A DNA stretch of 64,000 nt from Massilia sp. METH4. GTDB taxonomy: Bacteria; Pseudomonadota; Gammaproteobacteria; Burkholderiales; Burkholderiaceae_D. Below the pieces are notes generated by a model. That model did not search any database. It was not told where the DNA came from and saw only the letters and a program-made list of their open reading frames with translations. A program made the translations under genes and the position numbers. Every line of letters starts with the position of its first letter. Positions within the stretch are counted from its first letter, which is position 1. Positions 36,316-44,772 of the stretch are shown in pieces. Where the stretch lies: NCBI RefSeq assembly GCF_037094685.1, contig NZ_CP146614.1, forward strand, positions 4,464,001-4,528,000, written 5' to 3'.

Positions 36316-37158
36316 TCAGTGAGTGGCTTGTGGCGCGGCGTCCAGGCCGCGGATCACGAGTACGCCTTCGGGCCGGCGTACGGGGGCGGGTGCGGGAGCG
36401 GCGGGGCGCGGCGCGGCCTGGGCGCGCACCGGGGCGGGGGCGGCCTTGGCCGGCGGCAGGCCCAGCACGGATTCGCGCGTGGCCCCGTCCGTGTTGGCCG
36501 GCTGCGGATCGACCTGGTTGCGCAGCACGAGGGACAGCGAACCGATGCTGCGCGCCAGGTCGAGCTTTTCCACCTGGTCCGGCGCCAGTTCCAGCGTGAC
36601 GGCGTTGACCACGCGCGGCTTGGTGTCGTCGCGGTTCGATTCCTGCGCCACGGCCAGCACCAGGATGCGCTCCAGCACGATCTTCGAGATCGATTGCTGC
36701 TGCGTGCCCGCGTCGCTGGTCGTGCCCTGCAGGTTGACGAGGATGTCCACGTAGTTGCCCGGCAGCGCGAAGCCGGCCACGCCGACCACGTCGTTCACGC
36801 GCACCGTCATGGCGCGCTTGCCGGCGGCGACGACGGCGGACAGGCCGCCGGTCGTGCCGGGCGGCGCCAGTTTCGATTCGAGCACCGGCTCGCCACGCGC
36901 GATGTCGGCGCGCGTGACGCGCTCGGCGAGCAGCTTCGGGTCGGTGATGGCACCGGGCGGCACGGAGCCGGCCGGCCAGTCCACCAGCTGCACGCTGGCG
37001 GGGGCCAGGCGGCTGCCCTGGCCGATGTCCACGGCGGCCACCGCCACGCGGGAGCCGGCGGCGCCCTGTTCGCCCATCCATTTGGCGGCCACCAGCACGG
37101 CGGCCAGCCCCAGGAACAGCGCCACGCCGATGATCACGAGCGATCGGGAATTACGCAT
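36316..37158 (-). CDS. rcpC: Tad pilus assembly protein CpaB/RcpC
   Basis: 280 residues: one N-terminal membrane anchor (LVIIGVALFLGLAAVLVAAKW), a SAF domain (~38-105: VAAVDIGQGSRLAPASVQL, ITDPKLLAERVTRADIARGEPV) and an RcpC-type beta domain, then a Pro/Ala-rich C-terminal tail. It is periplasmic and supports the secretin. The start overlaps the upstream ATPase gene by 8 bases. Confidence 0.92.
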   Translation of the reverse strand: MRNSRSLVIIGVALFLGLAAVLVAAKWMGEQGAAGSRVAVAAVDIGQGSRLAPASVQLVDWPAGSVPPGAITDPKLLAERVTRADIARGEPVLESKLAPPGTTGGLSAVVAAGKRAMTVRVNDVVGVAGFALPGNYVDILVNLQGTTSDAGTQQQSISKIVLERILVLAVAQESNRDDTKPRVVNAVTLELAPDQVEKLDLARSIGSLSLVLRNQVDPQPANTDGATRESVLGLPPAKAAPAPVRAQAAPRPAAPAPAPVRRPEGVLVIRGLDAAPQATH

Positions 37159-38530
37159 TGTCTCTCCATCCTTGGTCGTTCAGGCCGCGGTCGCGGCGGT
37201 CCAGGTCCGCGGCGCAGCCATGGAGGCTGCCGGCGGCAAAATAGTTTTCCCACGCCCAGTCCAGCGTGCGGCGCGAGAGTTCCGGCGCGCGGTCCTCGTA
37301 GCGGGCCAGGTCGCGCAGCTGGCGCATCAGGTCGCGCGGGTAGCACGCCAGCAGCGGCACCCCGCGCTCGCGATGGCACTCCAGCAGGTAGGCGAGGGCA
37401 TCGGCGAAGAGCGCGTCGTCGCACTGCACGCCGGCGGCCGCGCAGGCCTGGCGCAGCAGCCGGGCGTATTCGGCCGGGGCGGCCGGCGGCACCTCGATCT
37501 TGTAGCCCAGGCGGCGCAGGAAGGCGCCGTCGGACAGCCGGTGCGGCACGAAGTTCGACGAGAACACCACGATCACGTCGAACGGCACCTGGAAGGTGTG
37601 GCCCGTGTGCAGAGTAAGGTAGTCGACATTGCGGTCCATCGGCACGATCCAGCGGTTCATCAGCGCTTCCGGCGCGCAGCGCTGCCGGCCCAGGTCGTCG
37701 ATGATGAAGATGCCGTTGTTCGACTTCAGGTGCGGCGGCGCCTGGTACAGGCGGGTGTGCGGATCGAAGCGCAGGTCGAGCATGTCCAGCGTCAGTTCGC
37801 CGCCCGCCAGCGCGGCCGGGCGGCGTACCCCGCGCACCCAGCGCATGTCCGGCGCCATGCCGCGGTCGATGCCGGTCGCGGCCGGCACCGCGTCGTCGGC
37901 GGGCAGGTGCTGCACGCCGTCGAAGAACGGGATCGTCTCGCCATCGACCATCAGCGCGTGGGGCACGGCGATGGTGCCGGTGAGCAGGTCGCGCAGGCGT
38001 TCGGCCAGATAGGTCTTGCCGCTGCCGGCCAGCCCATGCAGGAACAGCGCTCGGCCGGAGTTCATGGCCGAGCCCAGTTGCGCGAGCACGCGCGGGTTCG
38101 CCACGATGCCATCGAACACGGCGGCCATGTGCGCCTGCGTGACCTGCACCCCGGCCACGCTCTGCGCCTGCACCTGGGCGGTGTAGGCGGCCAGCGTGAC
38201 GGGCGCCGGGCCGGCATACGCGTTGCGGGCCAGGGCGGCCGCGGCGCGCTGGCGCCCCGCGTCCGTCAGCAGGTAGGACAGGTCGGCATCGGTGCCGCTG
38301 CTGCCCACCCGCGCCACTTCGCACAGTTTCTCGGCGCGCAGGAAGCCGATCAGCGGATCGAGCACGCCCACGCCCAGCTTCAGGTGCGCGGCCAGCTCCG
38401 GCAGCCGCAGCTGGCCGCGCTGGTGCAGCACCTTGGCCACCAGCTCGGCCAGGAACAGGAAGGGCAGGCCGGTCTCGTCGACGGTGCGCGGGGCGCGCGC
38501 GTCGGCCGGGACGGCGATGGCACCGTTCAC
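37151..38530 (-). CDS. AAA-family ATPase embedded in the tad operon
   Basis: 459 residues with no membrane segment. An N-terminal winged-helix-like region (~20-85, LAELVAKVLHQRGQLRLPELAAHLKL) precedes an AAA+ domain: Walker A HGLAGSGKTYL, Walker B GIFIIDDLGRQ, sensor-like VVFSSNF, and a helical lid with YPRDLMRQLRDLARYE. It is not one of the core Tad proteins, but lies between tadV and cpaB with overlaps at both ends (GTGA with tadV, 8 bases with cpaB). The GTG at 38530 is chosen for that coupling. A regulatory or remodelling role in pilus assembly is inferred; the wH domain also allows DNA binding. Confidence 0.82.
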   Translation of the reverse strand: MNGAIAVPADARAPRTVDETGLPFLFLAELVAKVLHQRGQLRLPELAAHLKLGVGVLDPLIGFLRAEKLCEVARVGSSGTDADLSYLLTDAGRQRAAAALARNAYAGPAPVTLAAYTAQVQAQSVAGVQVTQAHMAAVFDGIVANPRVLAQLGSAMNSGRALFLHGLAGSGKTYLAERLRDLLTGTIAVPHALMVDGETIPFFDGVQHLPADDAVPAATGIDRGMAPDMRWVRGVRRPAALAGGELTLDMLDLRFDPHTRLYQAPPHLKSNNGIFIIDDLGRQRCAPEALMNRWIVPMDRNVDYLTLHTGHTFQVPFDVIVVFSSNFVPHRLSDGAFLRRLGYKIEVPPAAPAEYARLLRQACAAAGVQCDDALFADALAYLLECHRERGVPLLACYPRDLMRQLRDLARYEDRAPELSRRTLDWAWENYFAAGSLHGCAADLDRRDRGLNDQGWRDNA

Positions 38531-39090
38531 AGCGGCAGCTCCCCGAACACGCGCAGCCATGCCACGCAGGCCGCGGTGCCGGCGGCGATCGCCACCGCGT
38601 AAGGCAGCCGGCCGCTGGGGTCGGGCAGTGCCATGCCGTCCCGCATGTGCGTCAGGCCGGCGTGCAGCAGCGTCTGCCAGGTGTTGTTCAGCACGCGGCC
38701 CAGGATGCCCTGCGCGGCCGCCACCGCCAGCGCGAGCACGCCGCCGGCGAGCAGCGCGGCGATGCCCACCGCCAGGATGTCGCCGTGGCCGGCGAACGCG
38801 CCGACCATCGCCAGCAGCTTCACGTCGCCGGCGCCCATCAGGCGGAATACGTACATGGGCAGCAGGATCGCCAGGCCCAGCGCCAGGCCGCCCAGCGCGG
38901 ACAGGATGCCGAGGCTTCCCATCGGCGTGCCGAACAGCCCGGACCCCGCCGGCAGCAGCGCGTGCAGCGCCAGGCCCGCGAGGGCGCCCGGGAACACGAT
39001 GGCGTTCGGGATGCGGCGCGCGCGCAGGTCGTGCCAGACGGCCAGGCCGAGCAGCACGGACAGCAGCAGGAGGGGAAGCTGGGTTGGCAT
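38527..39090 (-). CDS. tadV: Prepilin peptidase TadV/CpaA
   Basis: 187-residue A24 aspartic peptidase processing Flp and the pseudopilins. Short form without the N-methyltransferase domain. Catalytic Asp residues are in WHDLRARRIPN and GAGDVKLLA; about six membrane spans. The ATG at 39090 is preferred over a TTG two codons earlier. It lies 22 bases after the flp terminator and overlaps the AAA ATPase by 4 bases. Confidence 0.92.
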   Translation of the reverse strand: MPTQLPLLLLSVLLGLAVWHDLRARRIPNAIVFPGALAGLALHALLPAGSGLFGTPMGSLGILSALGGLALGLAILLPMYVFRLMGAGDVKLLAMVGAFAGHGDILAVGIAALLAGGVLALAVAAAQGILGRVLNNTWQTLLHAGLTHMRDGMALPDPSGRLPYAVAIAAGTAACVAWLRVFGELPL

Positions 39091-39111
39091 TGTCAAGTCT
39101 TGCGGGAGCCG

Positions 39112-39148
39112 AAAATAAAAGTCCGGAACAAGCAGGCCTGTTCCGGAC
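39112..39148 (-). terminator. Rho-independent terminator after flp
   Basis: GTCCGGAACA and TGTTCCGGAC form a perfect 10-bp stem with an 8-base loop, followed on the minus strand by TTTTATTTT. It lies 22 bases after the flp stop and before tadV, so downstream tad genes need readthrough or another promoter. Confidence 0.9.
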
Positions 39149-39169
39149 GGGGTGCGGAGGCCGCGGCGA

Positions 39170-39343
39170 TCAGCTGGTGGCGACGGTCATCTTGCCGCCG
39201 ATCGTGGTGAACAGTTCCTTGATCTTGGTGCCCAGGTTGCCGAAGGCCACGCCGATGATGCCGGCGACGACGGCGGCGATCAGTGCGTATTCGATGGCGG
39301 TGACGCCGTCTTCTTCGGCGATGAAGTTCTTGATGGATTGCAT
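39170..39343 (-). CDS. flp: Flp family type IVb pilin
   Basis: 57-residue major pilin. Short basic leader MQSIKNFIAEE, then the processing region DGVTAIEYALIAAVVAGIIGV with Glu at +5-like position (IEYALIA), the hallmark Flp motif, and a hydrophilic tail. The ATG at 39343 has AGGA 7 bases upstream; an ATG at 39349 is too close to it. It is separated from the assembly genes by a strong terminator, consistent with high pilin expression. Confidence 0.93.
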   Translation of the reverse strand: MQSIKNFIAEEDGVTAIEYALIAAVVAGIIGVAFGNLGTKIKELFTTIGGKMTVATS

Positions 39344-39375
39344 GGTCATGTCCTCGTGTCAGGGTTGGTCGGTTG

Positions 39376-39510
39376 CTATGCGCCAGTCCATGCGGCCAAT
39401 CCCGCGATGAGACCTACGACTGCCACCAGCGCCGCGAGCACGATGTACGGCATGGCTGAGGTTCCCTTGCGTTCGTACTGCTCGACAAGGAATTCTTCCT
39501 CTTTTTCCAT
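39376..39510 (-). CDS. 44-residue single-span membrane protein upstream of flp
   Basis: Starts MEKEEEFLVEQYERKG and continues with one hydrophobic span (IVLAALVAVVGLIAGLAAW). An acidic N-terminus followed by a membrane helix gives an N-in topology. It ends 32 bases before flp, with no terminator between, so the two are likely cotranscribed. It lacks a Flp processing site. The Shine-Dalgarno is weak. The function is unknown; a pilin chaperone or regulator is only a guess from position. Confidence 0.6.
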   Translation of the reverse strand: MEKEEEFLVEQYERKGTSAMPYIVLAALVAVVGLIAGLAAWTGA

Positions 39511-39609
39511 TCTGTACACGTCGCTCCGGTTCGGTTTCTGTCGCGCCGCTCAAATGGCGCAGCGCATGAACAGCATCGTACCGGCCGGCCCGTTGCCGCA
39601 CATCCGTCA

Positions 39610-39634
39610 AAGCTCCCCTTTTGCCTGGGAGCTT
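39610..39634 (-). terminator. Hairpin downstream of the NarL-type gene
   Basis: AAGCTCCC and GGGAGCTT form a perfect 8-bp stem with a 9-base loop, 41 bases after the response regulator stop. On the minus strand it is followed by TTTGACGG, a weak U-tract. It probably separates the two-component operon from flp. Confidence 0.55.
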
Positions 39635-39646
39635 CGGCCGGGGCGG

Positions 39647-39666
39647 CATGGGACATATGTCCTATG
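39647..39666. promoter_or_regulatory. Candidate operator: GGACATATGTCC palindrome
   Basis: A perfect 12-bp palindrome at 39651-39662 extends to 18 of 20 matched bases (CATG and TATG flanks). It lies just after the response regulator stop and about 140 bases upstream of the small membrane protein and flp. LuxR/NarL-type regulators bind such dyads, so the adjacent regulator is a candidate binder. Confidence 0.45.
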
Positions 39667-39674
39667 CGCCGGCG

Positions 39675-40328
39675 TCAGCCCAGCCCGTGCCGGGTGGCGT
39701 ACATGTACAGCTCGAGCCGGTTGGCCACGTCCAGCTTCTGGTAGATGGCCGTGAGGTGGTTGCGCAGCGTGCGCTCCGAGATGCAGGCGCGGTCGGCCAG
39801 TTCCTTGTTCAGGGCGCCGTTGCCCTGCACGATCATGCCGATCACCTCGCGCTCGCGCGGCGTCAGCGCGGCGATGCGCCCCGCCTCGGGGGCCGCGGCC
39901 GGCGGCGGCGCCACGAGCTGCCCGAGCAGCGCCTGCATCAGCGGCTGGTCGAGCCACAGCTCGCCGCCATGCACCTTGCGCACGGCGGCCAGCACGTCTT
40001 CGGCCGGCGCTTCCTTGCTGACCACGCCGCGCGCGCCCAGCTTGACGGCGGCGGCCAGCGTCGCGTGGTCGCGGTTGGCGGACAGGATGACCACGCGCGT
40101 CCCGGCATTGGCCAGCAGGGAGGGCAGGATGTCGAGCGAGCTGCTGCCCTTCAGGTCGAGGTCGAGCAGCACGATGTCGGGGCGGTGCAGCGCGCACAGC
40201 GCGGTGGCTTCGGCCGGATCGCCGGCGGTGGCGACGAGCGTCAACCCCGGCCCCTCGGCCTGGATGAGGCGCTCCAGGCCCCACAGCATGGTCTTGTGGT
40301 CGTCCACCAGCATGATGCGGATGGTCAT
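39675..40328 (-). CDS. NarL/FixJ-family response regulator of the tad locus
   Basis: 217 residues: receiver domain with VDDH, phosphoacceptor Asp56 (DIVLLDLDL) and Lys in VSKEAP, then a LuxR-type HTH (LTPREREVIGMI, ELADRACISERTLRNHLTAIYQKL). It lies 25 bases after its cognate kinase. Placement between the pilus operons suggests it controls flp and/or the divergent tadE group. The hairpin and palindrome follow it. Confidence 0.9.
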   Translation of the reverse strand: MTIRIMLVDDHKTMLWGLERLIQAEGPGLTLVATAGDPAEATALCALHRPDIVLLDLDLKGSSSLDILPSLLANAGTRVVILSANRDHATLAAAVKLGARGVVSKEAPAEDVLAAVRKVHGGELWLDQPLMQALLGQLVAPPPAAAPEAGRIAALTPREREVIGMIVQGNGALNKELADRACISERTLRNHLTAIYQKLDVANRLELYMYATRHGLG

Positions 40329-40353
40329 GGTTCCTCCTTGATCCGAAATGAAG

Positions 40354-42048
40354 TCAGAGCGGCAGCCGCACGCACAGCAGCGTGCGCTGCGCGGACGGTT
40401 CGACCGCCACGTGCCCGCCGAGCGCATATGCGCGCTCGGCGATGGAAACGGGCAGGAAGGGCGCGGCCGGCACCGCCCCGTCGGCGGGGTTGCCGATGTC
40501 GATCGCCAGCTGGCCGCCCTGCGCGGCAATGCGCACCTGCGCGCTCCTGGCGTGCGTGTGCTTGCAGATATTGCTGATGCCTTCGCTGACGACCTGGAAC
40601 ACCTCGGCCGCCATGCGGTCGCTGATCGGCGGCGCATCCCGCGCATCCAGGGTCACGTCCACGTCGAAGAACGAACGTACCTTGCCGATGTGGCGGCGCA
40701 GCGCGATGAGCAGTTCCGGTTCTTCCTGCCGGCCGTTGCGGAAACGGTGCGCGAACTGGCGCATGTCGCCGATCACTTCGCTGCACATTCCGGCGAGGCG
40801 GTCGAGTTCAGGGCTCACCACGTTGCCGTCGCCGGCCTGGTTGCGGATGGCGCAGACGGCGTTGCGCAAGCCGATATACGGCTGGATCGCATTGTCATGC
40901 AAGTCGCGCGCGATGGTCTGGCGCTCGCGAAAGGCCGCTTCCGATGCCAGCTTGTCCAGCAGGTCGATCGTCTCGATGACGGGAAAGGCCTGCTGCACGA
41001 TATGCGTGAGGAAGGTGGCGTCCTGGCGGCGCAGCGGATGCCTGGACGTGACGAAGATGCGGCCGGCGCCCTTGCGCAGCGGCAGGGAGGCGCTCATGAA
41101 ATGCGGTGCGTCGAGCAGGTCGGCGATGGTCGCGCAGGCGGCCGGATCGATGCCGCTCCAGTCCTGGCCGGCGCCGGCCAGCCGTTCGGCCCGCACGCAG
41201 GCCCATGGCCGGGCCACGCCGCGGTAGACGACGGTGCCCGCCGCGTCGGGCGCCAGTAGCGGCTGCACGGCGTCCTCGCGCATCGTGCTGCGGCCGATCG
41301 GCCGGCCGGCGGCCGGGTGGTGCACGGTATTGAGCAGCCAGCGCCCGGCCGCGTCCTGCATCAGCAGCACGCAGGTGGCGCCGCCGTAGAAGCGCAGGAT
41401 CTTGTCCATCAGCGAGTCGAGCGTGTGCTGCACGCCGAAGCGGGGATTGGACAGGCGGCTGACATCGCGCAGCAGCGACAGCCGGCGGCGCTGGTCGACG
41501 GCGAGGCCGCCCCAGTAGGCGATCATGTAGCCCAGCGCCAGCACGAAGGTGGCGCGCAGCAGCAGCAGTTCGAGGGCGGCCAGGCCCTGCGCGGACAGCA
41601 CGGCGACCGTCACCACGACGGCGGCGCCGAGCGTGAGCCGGGCGCCATCGTCGAAGCCGTGGCGGAACGAGGCGCCCAGGATCGCGAAGAAGAAGAACGA
41701 GAAGAACGGGCTGGGCGCGCCGCCCGTCACGTAGACCATCAGGCCGTACCAGGCGATGTCGACCCAGTACATCGCGGGGCCGTGCCAGAAGCCGGCGCGC
41801 AGCCTTGCCACGACCAGCAGCACGAAGCTGTGCACCGCATAGGCGAAGAAGAACAGCCACGTCCAGCGGCCGGCGAAGATCACATTGCCGGCGCCGGTGT
41901 ACAGCGTGAGCAGCGCCGAGATCGCCAGCAGCATGCGCATGCCGAACACCATCCATGCTTCCGCGCCCGGAGCGGCATTGCGGCCGCGTGGAGCATCGCC
42001 GGCGGAGCGCGTGCCGGTGGACGATGCCTGCAATGAATCTCCGAACAT
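40354..42048 (-). CDS. NarX/DegS-type membrane sensor histidine kinase
   Basis: 564 residues. About six membrane spans in residues 33-180, a GAF-like domain (~205-365), then HisKA_3 with RDLHDNAIQPYIGLR (phosphorylatable His ~380) and an HATPase domain. The N-box SEGISNICKH is intact, but the usual DNGxG is replaced by DIGNPADG. AAGG lies just before the ATG at 42048. Partner of the NarL-type regulator; it diverges from tadE across 135 bases, so it may control pilus genes both ways. Confidence 0.88.
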   Translation of the reverse strand: MFGDSLQASSTGTRSAGDAPRGRNAAPGAEAWMVFGMRMLLAISALLTLYTGAGNVIFAGRWTWLFFFAYAVHSFVLLVVARLRAGFWHGPAMYWVDIAWYGLMVYVTGGAPSPFFSFFFFAILGASFRHGFDDGARLTLGAAVVVTVAVLSAQGLAALELLLLRATFVLALGYMIAYWGGLAVDQRRRLSLLRDVSRLSNPRFGVQHTLDSLMDKILRFYGGATCVLLMQDAAGRWLLNTVHHPAAGRPIGRSTMREDAVQPLLAPDAAGTVVYRGVARPWACVRAERLAGAGQDWSGIDPAACATIADLLDAPHFMSASLPLRKGAGRIFVTSRHPLRRQDATFLTHIVQQAFPVIETIDLLDKLASEAAFRERQTIARDLHDNAIQPYIGLRNAVCAIRNQAGDGNVVSPELDRLAGMCSEVIGDMRQFAHRFRNGRQEEPELLIALRRHIGKVRSFFDVDVTLDARDAPPISDRMAAEVFQVVSEGISNICKHTHARSAQVRIAAQGGQLAIDIGNPADGAVPAAPFLPVSIAERAYALGGHVAVEPSAQRTLLCVRLPL

Positions 42049-42183
42049 GCCTTGGAGGTAACCCTTGTTGTTATGGCCCGACAGCGACCTGATTTTCAGT
42101 TTCGATCCCTACTGGAAGCAAAGTTGCCATGTAGAATCGCAAGCTTACCGCAAGCCGCGGTCCGATTCCGTCAAAGTTTGCTT

Positions 42184-42645
42184 ATGTTTATCAAACGCCG
42201 TCAAACGGGCGCCACACTCGTCGAAATGGCCTTCCTTACGCCGGTCTTCCTGCTCGTGCTGATGGCACTGGTGGAGTTCGGCATGATGTTCTTCGTCACG
42301 CTGACCATGCAGTACGCCGTGCGCGAAGGGGCGCGCTATGCGATCACCGGCCAGAGCGACCTCGATCCCGCCAAGTCGGGCAAGCAGCGCTCCGCGGCCG
42401 TGATCCAGAAGATCCGCGACAGCTCGATGGGCATGTACGACAAGGTGGGGCCGGTCATCGTCGTGAACGATACCAAGTACGAGAGTGGCGCCTACGGCAA
42501 CGCCACGTTCGGGACCGCCGGCGACCTCATCGTGCTCAGGCTGAACTGCGCATGGACGGTGACCACGCCGATCATTTCCGCGTTCTTCGCCGACGGCAAA
42601 TACCGCTTTGCCGTTGCGGCCACGATGCGCAACGAGGACTTCTAG
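42184..42645 (+). CDS. tadE: TadE-like pseudopilin
   Basis: 153 residues. Basic N-terminus MFIKRRQTG, then TLVEMAFLTPVFLLVLMALVEFGMMFF, the TadE signature with Glu at +5 of the prepilin site, and a periplasmic C-terminal domain (QYAVREGARYAITG). The ATG at 42184 is chosen over upstream in-frame codons because it begins the pseudopilin leader. First of three plus-strand tad genes. Confidence 0.88.
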   Translation: MFIKRRQTGATLVEMAFLTPVFLLVLMALVEFGMMFFVTLTMQYAVREGARYAITGQSDLDPAKSGKQRSAAVIQKIRDSSMGMYDKVGPVIVVNDTKYESGAYGNATFGTAGDLIVLRLNCAWTVTTPIISAFFADGKYRFAVAATMRNEDF

Positions 42646-42647
42646 TG

Positions 42648-43238
42648 ATGCGGCCCGAGCTCTTTCGCCAGGGCGGCGTGGCCGCCGTCGAATTCGCGCT
42701 GATCCTGCCGATGCTGCTGCTGCTCCTGTTCGGCCTGATCGACGGCGCCCGCGCGCTGCAGGCCAACATCATCGTCACCAACATCAGCCGCGAGGGCGCC
42801 AATCTGGTGGCGCGCGGCAACACGCCACTGGAGACGGGCAGCCAGGACATCATCCGCGCCCTGATGGCCAGCGCGCCGCCGCTCGACGTGAACCGCCGCG
42901 GCATGGTGTACATCACGCGCGTGATGGGCGTGGTCAGCAACGGCGTGTCGCGCAGCGTGGTGCTCGACCAGTACCGCTGGGACGACGCGGCGCGCGGCCT
43001 CGGCTACCGCAACAGCAAGTATGCGCCGGCCAGCAGGGTGTACGGCTGCACGGCGTGGACCGCCGGCACATGCACGGGCATCAGCGCCACCGCGCGCCCG
43101 GCGACCGGCATGATGAACGGCCAGCTCGACGATGGCGAAGTCGTCCACGTGGTCGAGACCTTCTACAACTTCGACATGCTGCTGACGGGCTTCGCGCCCC
43201 GTTTCGGCCCCGACCTGTATTCGATGACGGTGTTCTGA
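42648..43238 (+). CDS. tadF: Second TadE/TadF-like pseudopilin
   Basis: 196 residues with leader MRPELFRQGGVAAVEFALILPMLL, again a Glu+5 pseudopilin site, one membrane helix and a periplasmic domain (NIIVTNISREGANLVARG). Two cysteines (VYGCTAW, GTCTG) may form a disulphide. It starts 2 bases after tadE and is coupled to tadG. TadF naming is by position; it could equally be called a second TadE. Confidence 0.85.
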   Translation: MRPELFRQGGVAAVEFALILPMLLLLLFGLIDGARALQANIIVTNISREGANLVARGNTPLETGSQDIIRALMASAPPLDVNRRGMVYITRVMGVVSNGVSRSVVLDQYRWDDAARGLGYRNSKYAPASRVYGCTAWTAGTCTGISATARPATGMMNGQLDDGEVVHVVETFYNFDMLLTGFAPRFGPDLYSMTVF

Positions 43239-44572
43239 TGACCCACAAGCTTTCCCGGCAGCGCGGCGCTGTAGCCATCATGGTGGCCCTGGCCATGCTC
43301 GTGCTGCTGGCCGTGGCCGGCCTCGTCATCGACGGCGGCCTGGCCTATCTCGTCAAGGCGCGCCTGAACGCGGCCGTCGATGCGGCGGCCGTGGCCGCGG
43401 CGCGCGCCGTCCCGGCGGGAAACACGCAGATCGAGCAGATCGCCAGCGCGCAGGCGGCATCGGCGCAATTCTTCGCGGCGAACATCCCGGCCAGCTACCT
43501 GCTGTCCAAGCCGAAGCTGCTGTCGACGAAGGTGACGTTCAACGGCGGCGAGGTGAAGATCGATGTCACGGCCGAGGCGCCGATGCAGCTCTCCTTCATG
43601 CGGGTGATGGGCTTTACTTCGCTGACACCGCAGGCGTATGCGCAGACGGTGCGCAAGGACCTGGACATGGTGCTGGTGGTCGACAACTCCGGCTCGCTGT
43701 ACGATTACCGCGCCACCGTGAAGGCATCGGCGAAGTGGTTCCTCAACAAGTTCAACAAGACGCAGGACCGGGTCGGCCTGGTCAGCTTTGCCGCCGGCGC
43801 CAGGATCAACCGGCCGATCTCGCGCGACGCGCGCGGGTTCGACCGCGCGGCAATGCTGTCGTCCATCGATGCCATGGTGTTCAGCACGGGCACGACGTCG
43901 GTGGAAGGCATGTGGAATGCGCGCGCGGAGATCAACGCGATCCCCTTGCTGAAGCGCTCGGCGATGCGCGTGATCGTGTTCTTCTCGGACGGGGCGCCCA
44001 CCGGCATCGGCACGTATGGCGCATTGAAGTCATCGGCTCTGTGCCCGACCGCCGGCAGCCTCGACATCCAGAAGGGCTTGCGAGGATTGTGGAGCCTGGG
44101 CACGACCGGCACCGAGCTCGGCGGTGGCTGCGACGTCGACAACAATGCCCCCGCGAAGCTCGCCCAGTGGTACAACGCGCACAATATCAAGGATGAGACG
44201 GCGCTGCGCGAATTTCGCCTGGCGGGCGGCGGACCCCGCACCGTGGGGGAAGACATCGGCACCGATACCCTGCTCGTGAAGAACGTGGGGGCGGCCGCCT
44301 ACAACCTGGCCGAAGCCGTGGCCGCCAAGGCGCGCGACGAAAATATCTATGTCTTCACGCTCGGGCTGGGTGCCGGCCTGAAGTCGGCCAGCGGCTACAA
44401 CAACGAAAACAACGAAGCATTCCTGAAATGCATGGCCAACGTGGCCGACGGCCCCGCGCGCTGCTACGACCCGGCCAAGCCGGTGGGCATGTACTGCTAT
44501 GCGGCCACCGATGCCGACCTGACTCCGTGCTTCTCGAAACTGGCGTCCGCTATCCTGCGAATTGCAAAGTGA
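43238..44572 (+). CDS. tadG: TadG-like pilus protein with VWA domain
   Basis: 444 residues. N-terminal TadG/Flp-Tad motif (RQRGAVAIMVALAMLVLLAVAGLVIDGG) with one span, the DUF2134-like segment, then a von Willebrand A domain with MIDAS DNSGS (~150) and later FSDGAPTG. About six cysteines in the C-terminal half suggest disulphides in the periplasm or on the surface. TGA of the previous gene overlaps the ATG by one base. It may be an adhesive or scaffold component; the 200 AT-rich bases after it belong to the PEP-CTERM upstream region. Confidence 0.9.
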   Translation: MTHKLSRQRGAVAIMVALAMLVLLAVAGLVIDGGLAYLVKARLNAAVDAAAVAAARAVPAGNTQIEQIASAQAASAQFFAANIPASYLLSKPKLLSTKVTFNGGEVKIDVTAEAPMQLSFMRVMGFTSLTPQAYAQTVRKDLDMVLVVDNSGSLYDYRATVKASAKWFLNKFNKTQDRVGLVSFAAGARINRPISRDARGFDRAAMLSSIDAMVFSTGTTSVEGMWNARAEINAIPLLKRSAMRVIVFFSDGAPTGIGTYGALKSSALCPTAGSLDIQKGLRGLWSLGTTGTELGGGCDVDNNAPAKLAQWYNAHNIKDETALREFRLAGGGPRTVGEDIGTDTLLVKNVGAAAYNLAEAVAAKARDENIYVFTLGLGAGLKSASGYNNENNEAFLKCMANVADGPARCYDPAKPVGMYCYAATDADLTPCFSKLASAILRIAK

Positions 44573-44772
44573 TATCGCCGGAAATCCGCTACCAATGAAA
44601 TATCAATTGTCCAGGTAAAACAAAAATTCCCTTTGAAAACAATGTTTTAGCATGAGCTAATGCGAAAATATTGCTGGCTTAACCCGGCATCCGAATGGTA
44701 GTCTTATCAATATTGTCACGAAAGACAACTCGTGCCGGAGATGCCGGCAATTCATCCATACGGGGAATACAC

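Noticed and set aside
34879..37617. A 912-codon plus-strand open frame opposite the secretin and cpaB
   Set aside because: Shadow of the tad genes with no recognisable domain.
44680..44710. TGGC-N-GGC resembling a sigma-54 promoter before the PEP-CTERM gene
   Set aside because: Spacing between GG and GC is 9, not the required 10 bases, and the -12 element lacks TT.
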